Shown: positions 59,650 through 64,000 of the stretch, piece by piece
Numbering within the stretch: the first letter of the stretch is position 1
How the letters are laid out: each line of letters opens with the position of its first letter
Source: Pseudomonadota bacterium
GTDB taxonomy: Bacteria; Pseudomonadota; Alphaproteobacteria; UBA1280; RI-95
Assembly (NCBI GenBank): GCA_016125375.1
Contig: WGLU01000006.1
Span: 186,001 to 250,000 of the forward strand
Reading direction: 5' to 3'
DNA length: 64,000 nt
Notes under the pieces: model-generated
Databases searched by the model: none
Told to the model about the DNA's origin: nothing
The model's input: the letters and a program-made list of their open reading frames with translations, nothing else
Translations under genes and position numbers: made by a program

Positions 59650-60591
59650 TTATCCAAAAAGTCCGGCAAGAGAGTAGACTTCAGGATGTATTCCCAGCTT
59701 GAAGTGGGCTACACCTGTCGCATCATCCGTATTGATGCCCCCTAAGTCCATCCAGGTTACACCACGCTTCTTCAATTCTTTTATGGCTTCCCACAAAAGC
59801 AGATGATGCGCGTTTAACTTGCGACCTGACTCTCCGTTCCAGCCGATGTAATACGTCGCACTGGTACCGTGTTTGAGAAACAGCATACCCGCAACGGGTG
59901 TATTTTCAATAGCCGCTGTGAGGGTGATAACATCGCCCCGCTGCGATGTAAGTCCAGAAACTAAATGTGCGAACGCGCCAGATGTGCCACTGTATCCGCC
60001 ACTTTTTCTGTGAGCATCCGCCTGTTCCAAAAGCCAGGTGAGTGTTTTACCTGTGTGGTTTAGTTGTGTTTTTAACCCTTTTTTTTGTATGGTCTTTAGG
60101 TTGCGGCGCCAGCTGCTGTGAGCCTTTTCAAGAATTTCTTCTTCTGTTTTTTTGAGGTCCAGCCACGCTGAATGATACCCGGTAATTAACTGACGTTTAC
60201 CTAGGTCTGCCATTTCGGCATAGCTTTGCGGTGAGTCTGTTTTTTCCGGCATCCACAATAAAATGTCGCCTTTGCGGATAGGAAATGCATCACATGTGAG
60301 TTTGTGGGCGGTATCGGATACTTCTTTGGGGGTGTCGGCAATAAAGGCAGGTCCTCGGGCAAGCAACCAGAAGGTAATCGGGCCCATTTGGCGCCCCTGA
60401 GCCTGTAGCAGGCCTATGTCCTGTCCGTTATGTACAATAATACCGCGTCTTATCTGGCGGCGGGCATGGATGCGTACGGCCTCTCCAAAGGCCCATGTCT
60501 GCTCGACGGCAGAACGGGGAAGGTTTTCCAGAACGGCAGACCAGCGGCGCACACTATGGTTTTGCCAGTCAATCGTGGTGCTTGTACTCAT
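59650..60591 (-). CDS. FemAB/GNAT-like aminoacyl or acyl transferase
   Basis: A 313-residue protein with the double GNAT-fold organisation of FemAB-related transferases: SSWRRNLKTIQKKGL in the middle, and the C-terminal segments TYYIGWNGESGRKLNAHHLLLWEAI and WMDLGGINTDDATGVAHFKLGI are characteristic. Family members add amino acids to peptidoglycan precursors or acylate other substrates; the specific acceptor is unknown. It is followed 29 bp later by the ArsR-family gene. Confidence 0.85.
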   Translation of the reverse strand: MSTSTTIDWQNHSVRRWSAVLENLPRSAVEQTWAFGEAVRIHARRQIRRGIIVHNGQDIGLLQAQGRQMGPITFWLLARGPAFIADTPKEVSDTAHKLTCDAFPIRKGDILLWMPEKTDSPQSYAEMADLGKRQLITGYHSAWLDLKKTEEEILEKAHSSWRRNLKTIQKKGLKTQLNHTGKTLTWLLEQADAHRKSGGYSGTSGAFAHLVSGLTSQRGDVITLTAAIENTPVAGMLFLKHGTSATYYIGWNGESGRKLNAHHLLLWEAIKELKKRGVTWMDLGGINTDDATGVAHFKLGIHPEVYSLAGLFG

Positions 60592-60651
60592 AGCGGCGCT
60601 TGTTTATCCTGTCTGCTTACAGAAATCCAGTTGAAGGATGACACAACCATA

Positions 60652-60849
60652 ATGCGCAGCAGCCGGCACGTGCAACGGATATATGGCTATCATCTGCCGC
60701 GCCAACGTCCGACCTTATGGGCGTTGGGTTATATCCTGATGTATTTTGCCGCACCATTTTTGGGTGTGCTGCTTGTGCTTGATGGCGTACTTTACCTGAT
60801 ATTCAAGTACGTATTCCATACCTGTTACGGTATTTTGTGCCTGTTTTAA
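60652..60849 (+). CDS. Small membrane protein
   Basis: A 65-residue protein starting MRSSRHVQRIYGYH with one or two hydrophobic helices (about residues 24-65) separated by a short turn. GAAGGAT lies 12 bp before the ATG. The longer open frame overlaps the divergent FemAB-like gene and is rejected. It precedes yajQ by 24 bp. Function unknown. Confidence 0.6.
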   Translation: MRSSRHVQRIYGYHLPRQRPTLWALGYILMYFAAPFLGVLLVLDGVLYLIFKYVFHTCYGILCLF

Positions 60850-60873
60850 CACCCTGTGCGAAAGGACGCGATA

Positions 60874-61359
60874 ATGCCTAGTTTTGATATTGTTTCCAAG
60901 ACCGACCTGTCCGAGGTCACCAACGCGCTTGCGGCTATGACCCGCGAGATTCAGCAGCGGTTTGACTTCAAGGGAAGTCAGTGCAGCATCGAGCGCAAGG
61001 AAGAAACGTTGACTGTGCTGGCTGACGACGATATGAAGCTGCGTCAAATGCATGAGCTGCTGAAGGTGCACCTGACCCGCCGTAACGTAGATGCCCGGGC
61101 GCTGGAATATAAGACACCTGAAAAAGCTTCGGGTAATACGCTGCGTCAGGTTATTACCGTCCGTCAGGGCATTGAGCAGCCGATTGCTAAAAAGATAACC
61201 GCTGCCATAAAAGACAGTAAAATGAAGGTACAGGCCGCCATTCAGGGGGATGCCGTACGCGTCACAGGCAAGAAACGCGACGACCTTCAGGAAGCTATTG
61301 CCATGATTAAGGGTCTGGAACTTGACCTGCCACTCCAGTTCGAGAACTTCCGCGACTAG
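60874..61359 (+). CDS. yajQ: YajQ-family nucleotide-binding protein
   Basis: A 161-residue protein starting MPSFDIVSKTDLSEV, with QRFDFKGS and the C-terminal VRVTGKKRDDLQEAIA typical of YajQ (DUF520). Members bind nucleotides, with cyclic di-GMP binding shown in Xanthomonas. Start at 60874 has AAAGGA upstream. A terminator follows. Confidence 0.95.
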   Translation: MPSFDIVSKTDLSEVTNALAAMTREIQQRFDFKGSQCSIERKEETLTVLADDDMKLRQMHELLKVHLTRRNVDARALEYKTPEKASGNTLRQVITVRQGIEQPIAKKITAAIKDSKMKVQAAIQGDAVRVTGKKRDDLQEAIAMIKGLELDLPLQFENFRD

Positions 61360-61393
61360 GCAATCGGGTGCATTTAGGGGCTTGCAAAGCCCG

Positions 61394-61426
61394 GGGTACA
61401 GGTTTATCTAAGCCTGTACCCTTTTT
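61394..61426 (+). terminator. Terminator after yajQ
   Basis: 9-bp stem GGGTACAGG / CCTGTACCC with a 10-nt loop, followed by T5. Confidence 0.9.
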
Positions 61427-61466
61427 GCTTCCCTCCCTTTTCCGAAAGCTTACCAACGAGGTGACA

Positions 61467-62171
61467 ATGCGCACCCTGCGCGCGCTTGCGTTTAATACCC
61501 TGTTCATCATCTGGTCGCTGCTTGTCTTTGTGGCAACTGTGGTGACCTTCCTGCTGCCGCGGCGGACACTGGTCCGTGCTGCGGAAATCTGGGCCACGGG
61601 TGTGGTGGTGCTGATGAAGGCCGTTCTTGGCCTGCGTGTGCGGATTGAAGGGCGCGAGAACCTGCCATCCGGTGGCTATATTCTGGCCTCCAAACATCAG
61701 TCTGCCATCGACACCATCCTGCTGCACCTGATGGTCGATGACCCTGCCATCGTGCTCAAAAAAGAGCTGCTCCGCATACCGCTTTACGGGCGGTACGCCA
61801 AGCGGCTTGGCATGTTGCCGGTGGACCGCAGCGGCGGCGTCGCTGCCCTCAAAGATATGCTTGACGGTGCCCGTAACCGCCTCGAGGCGGGACGTGCTGT
61901 CGTCATCTACCCCGAGGGCACCCGCCGCGAACCCGCCAGCCCGCCGGACTACAAGAGCGGCGTCGTCATGATGTACCGTCAGCTCGGTGTACCGGTTGTG
62001 CCGGTTGCACTGAACACGGGGCTGTTCTGGGGCCGCAAATGGCGCCACCGTGAAGGGGGCACCCTGACGGTGCGCATCCTTCCGGCCATTCCCAGCGGAC
62101 TCGACAAGGCAGACTTCCAGTCCCGTCTTGTGAACGCCATAGAAACCGAAACCGCCAACCTTGGCGCCTGA
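61467..62171 (+). CDS. plsC: 1-acyl-sn-glycerol-3-phosphate acyltransferase
   Basis: A 234-residue inner-membrane enzyme making phosphatidic acid from lysophosphatidic acid. One N-terminal membrane segment (about residues 8-30), then the catalytic HX4D motif KHQSAIDT (about residue 75) and YPEGTRR (about 150). The start at 61467 precedes the membrane segment. Unlike the fusion protein at 56703, both motifs are canonical. Confidence 0.93.
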   Translation: MRTLRALAFNTLFIIWSLLVFVATVVTFLLPRRTLVRAAEIWATGVVVLMKAVLGLRVRIEGRENLPSGGYILASKHQSAIDTILLHLMVDDPAIVLKKELLRIPLYGRYAKRLGMLPVDRSGGVAALKDMLDGARNRLEAGRAVVIYPEGTRREPASPPDYKSGVVMMYRQLGVPVVPVALNTGLFWGRKWRHREGGTLTVRILPAIPSGLDKADFQSRLVNAIETETANLGA

Positions 62172-62176
62172 TCGAT

Positions 62177-62206
62177 AACCGGCCCCTGTGTGGGGCCGGT
62201 TTTTTT
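62177..62206 (+). terminator. Terminator after plsC
   Basis: 10-bp perfect stem AACCGGCCCC / GGGGCCGGTT with loop TGTGT, followed by T5. Confidence 0.95.
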
Positions 62207-62291
62207 GTGGCCTGATACCAGAACGCTTTCCGCTGTCGGTGTTTTTGGGTACACTATAAAAAAGCAATAATCTTGAGTATATCCAGCACCT

Positions 62292-62504
62292 ATGAAAAAA
62301 GTCATATTGTCCCTATTGATTGCCGCTTCTTCGGGGGCTTTGACCGGATGTTCAAAACTGATCGTCCTACGCGATCCGGTGACGGGCCATACGGTAAAAT
62401 GCCGCCAGGAGAAATCTGACGTCATGGCTGGTATCGGTCTTGCCCAAGGTGCAGAAGAGTGCGCACGTTTTCACGAATCCCTCGGATTCCGGCGTATCGA
62501 CTAA
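62292..62504 (+). CDS. Small lipoprotein
   Basis: A 70-residue protein with a lipoprotein signal: MKKVILSLLIAASSG then the lipobox LTGC (Cys at residue 20). The mature part of 51 residues has two further cysteines (VKCRQE and EECARF) that could form a disulfide. Function unknown. Stands alone between terminators. Confidence 0.8.
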   Translation: MKKVILSLLIAASSGALTGCSKLIVLRDPVTGHTVKCRQEKSDVMAGIGLAQGAEECARFHESLGFRRID

Positions 62505-62532
62505 CAATCGTTACGTAACCAGAAACGGAAGA

Positions 62533-62552
62533 GGGGCCACGGGGTCCCTTTT
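62533..62552 (+). terminator. Possible terminator after the lipoprotein gene
   Basis: 6-bp stem GGGGCC / GGTCCC (one G-T pair) with a 4-nt loop, followed by T4. Weak. Confidence 0.5.
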
Positions 62553-62582
62553 CTCATAGATGAAAAAGTAACATAAAAAACC

Positions 62583-64000
62583 ATGGAACAAGCCGTCGAT
62601 AGTCCGCAGTCCCTTATCGTATATGCGCTGATCTTGCTTGCAGCGGCTGTTGTTGTGGTGACGTTGTTCCGACGCTTGCGGTTGAGCCCCGTCCTTGGGT
62701 ATCTGGGTGCCGGGATGGCAATCGGTCCCTATGGCCTGCAACTGGTTAATGATGCCGAAAGTCTGGCACACTTCTCTGAAATCGGCATTGTGTTCCTTCT
62801 GTTTACCATTGGTCTGGAGCTGTCGTTCGAGCGTTTGAATGCCCTGAAGCGCTACATGCTCGGACTGGGATCCATTCAGGTTGTCGTCACATCGGCTGTG
62901 TTTACAGGCGTTGCGATTTTGTGCGGGTTGCCATTTGAAAGCGCGCTTGTTGCCGGCTCTGCCTTATCTCTTTCGTCCACGGCGTTTGTCCTCCAGCTGT
63001 TTATGGAACGGGGCGAGCAGACAACACGCCACGGGCGGGTAGGTATTTCTGTTCTGCTGATGCAGGACCTTGCTGTTGTTCCAATGCTGACGCTGGTCCC
63101 TATTCTGAAATCAGGTGGCGGCAACGTAGGTATGCTGGTGGCACAGGCTATGGGGATCGCTCTGATTGCCATGACAGCCATGATTCTGTTGGGCCGTTTG
63201 ATTATGCGTCCGCTCTACCGCTGGGTGGCAAGCAGCCGCAATCAGGAAGTCTTCATTGCCATGACACTGTTGGTGGCGCTGGGTGCCGGCTGGCTGACGT
63301 CTCACTTTGGGTTGTCCATGGCGCTTGGCGCATTCCTTGCCGGTATGCTGCTGTCGGAAACCGAGTTCCGCCATCAGGTTGAATCGGATATTCGTCCTTT
63401 CCGGGGCCTGCTGTTGGGATTATTCTTCATGTCCGTTGGCATGATGATGGAGGTGCCGCTGCTTTTTGAAAACCTGTGGCTGATTATTGCGCTGCTGCTG
63501 GTGGTTGTGACGGTTAAATGCATCATCCTGACCATTGCCGCCCGTGCCTTCAACCTCACTTGGGGAGTTGCTGTGCGGGTTGGCTTGCTGCTGGCACAGG
63601 GGGGCGAGTTTGCCTTCATTATTTTCGGTGTGGCTGCCAAGGCCGGTTTGATGGATGAACACATCCGCCAGCTGTTACTGCTTGTGGTTACCCTGAGCAT
63701 GGTGGTGACACCGTTGCTGGCATACCTTGCCGGCCGGCTGGCGAGCCGCATTGACCGCTCCCAGACCGTCATGGATCTTGGCCGTGTGCGGGAAGAAACC
63801 GAACACCTTAATCAGCACGTGCTTATCGCCGGGTTTGGCCGTGTCGGACAGACCATCGCCCATATGCTGGACATGAAACACATTAAATATGTTGCGCTGG
63901 AAAACGACCCGATGCTGGTTCAACGGGCACAGGCGTTTTACAGTCACGTCTATTTTGGTGATGCGACACGGGAGTCTATCCTCGAGGCAGCGGGGACGGA
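62583..64000 (+). CDS. Kef-type potassium/proton antiporter (partial)
   Basis: The first 472 residues of a monovalent cation:proton antiporter-2 protein; the gene runs off the window. Residues about 10-385 contain some twelve membrane helices with LSPVLGYLGAGMAIGP, FTIGLELS and LLMQDLAVVP, typical of KefB/KefC. An RCK/TrkA-N nucleotide-binding domain begins near residue 415 (HVLIAGFGRVGQ). The Kef proteins exchange potassium and protons and protect against electrophiles when gated by glutathione; the regulatory end is not visible. No ribosome site is evident before the ATG. Confidence 0.9.
   Translation, partial: MEQAVDSPQSLIVYALILLAAAVVVVTLFRRLRLSPVLGYLGAGMAIGPYGLQLVNDAESLAHFSEIGIVFLLFTIGLELSFERLNALKRYMLGLGSIQVVVTSAVFTGVAILCGLPFESALVAGSALSLSSTAFVLQLFMERGEQTTRHGRVGISVLLMQDLAVVPMLTLVPILKSGGGNVGMLVAQAMGIALIAMTAMILLGRLIMRPLYRWVASSRNQEVFIAMTLLVALGAGWLTSHFGLSMALGAFLAGMLLSETEFRHQVESDIRPFRGLLLGLFFMSVGMMMEVPLLFENLWLIIALLLVVVTVKCIILTIAARAFNLTWGVAVRVGLLLAQGGEFAFIIFGVAAKAGLMDEHIRQLLLLVVTLSMVVTPLLAYLAGRLASRIDRSQTVMDLGRVREETEHLNQHVLIAGFGRVGQTIAHMLDMKHIKYVALENDPMLVQRAQAFYSHVYFGDATRESILEAAGT

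Noticed and set aside
62576-62590. Search for a later start of the Kef-type gene because no ribosome site precedes 62583
   Set aside because: No later ATG comes before the first membrane helix and the family length favours 62583, so the start was kept despite the missing site.

Overview
The window reads as chromosomal DNA of a Gram-negative, aerobic or microaerobic proteobacterium. Evidence: a cbb3 cytochrome oxidase operon, OmpW, quinone-linked PyrD, LapA/LapB, IHF beta and TRAP binding proteins. The order cmk-rpsA-sppA-ihfB-lapA-lapB and the FixNOQP-FixGHI set suggest a deep or atypical alphaproteobacterium. The System II cytochrome c maturase (CcsBA) and the FadE/FadN-type beta-oxidation set are not what most alphaproteobacteria carry, so this assignment is an inference. 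I see no phage, insertion sequence, CRISPR array or rRNA. Genes are tightly packed and no gap without a gene exceeds 300 bp.

Layout. 1-7303 (minus): SafE-like membrane protein, then ccoNOQP-ccoG-ccoH-ccoI (the last cut by the window edge). 7348-10447 (plus, divergent): ccsBA fusion and a TlpA/ResA thioredoxin, which attach haem to c-type cytochromes and so serve the neighbouring oxidase. 10524-13317 (minus): ompW-hemN-crp/fnr, preceded by a palindromic FNR-type box. 13417-16168 (minus): lepA, a YdjM-like membrane protein and a MaoC-like protein. 16328-18324 (plus): four adjacent genes for exported or membrane-anchored proteins that share an exactly spaced four-cysteine signature; this is the best candidate here for an undescribed system. 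18378-24866: pyrD, pyrE, two EamA transporters, two paralogous convergent glycosyltransferases and a lipid kinase. 24884-29803 (minus): rpmI-rplT | pheS-GDPD-pheT. 30034-33449: two related hypothetical proteins, accD, ppa and an orphan. 33523-39406 (minus): DUF805-cmk-rpsA-sppA-ihfB-lapA-lapB.

39599-46064: a small Lys/Ala/Pro-rich protein, an orphan, an active/inactive pair of M16 peptidases, tRNA-Ala(GGC) and two DctP-type binding proteins without permease genes. 46183-50756: DUF2269 protein, SDR-DoxX fusion, RhlE-type helicase with a repeat tail, and an orphan. 50793-60591 (minus): a fatty-acid degradation operon (acyltransferase-hydrolase fusion, thiolase, FadN, FadE) preceded by an ArsR-type regulator and a FemAB/GNAT-like protein. 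60652-64000 (plus): small membrane protein, YajQ, PlsC, lipoprotein and the start of a Kef-type antiporter.

Together the first 13 kb form a respiratory and haem module: oxidase subunits, assembly factors, cytochrome c maturation, oxygen-independent coproporphyrinogen oxidation and a likely anaerobic regulator. Most of the rest is core translation, nucleotide, lipid and envelope functions with several lineage-specific orphans between them.
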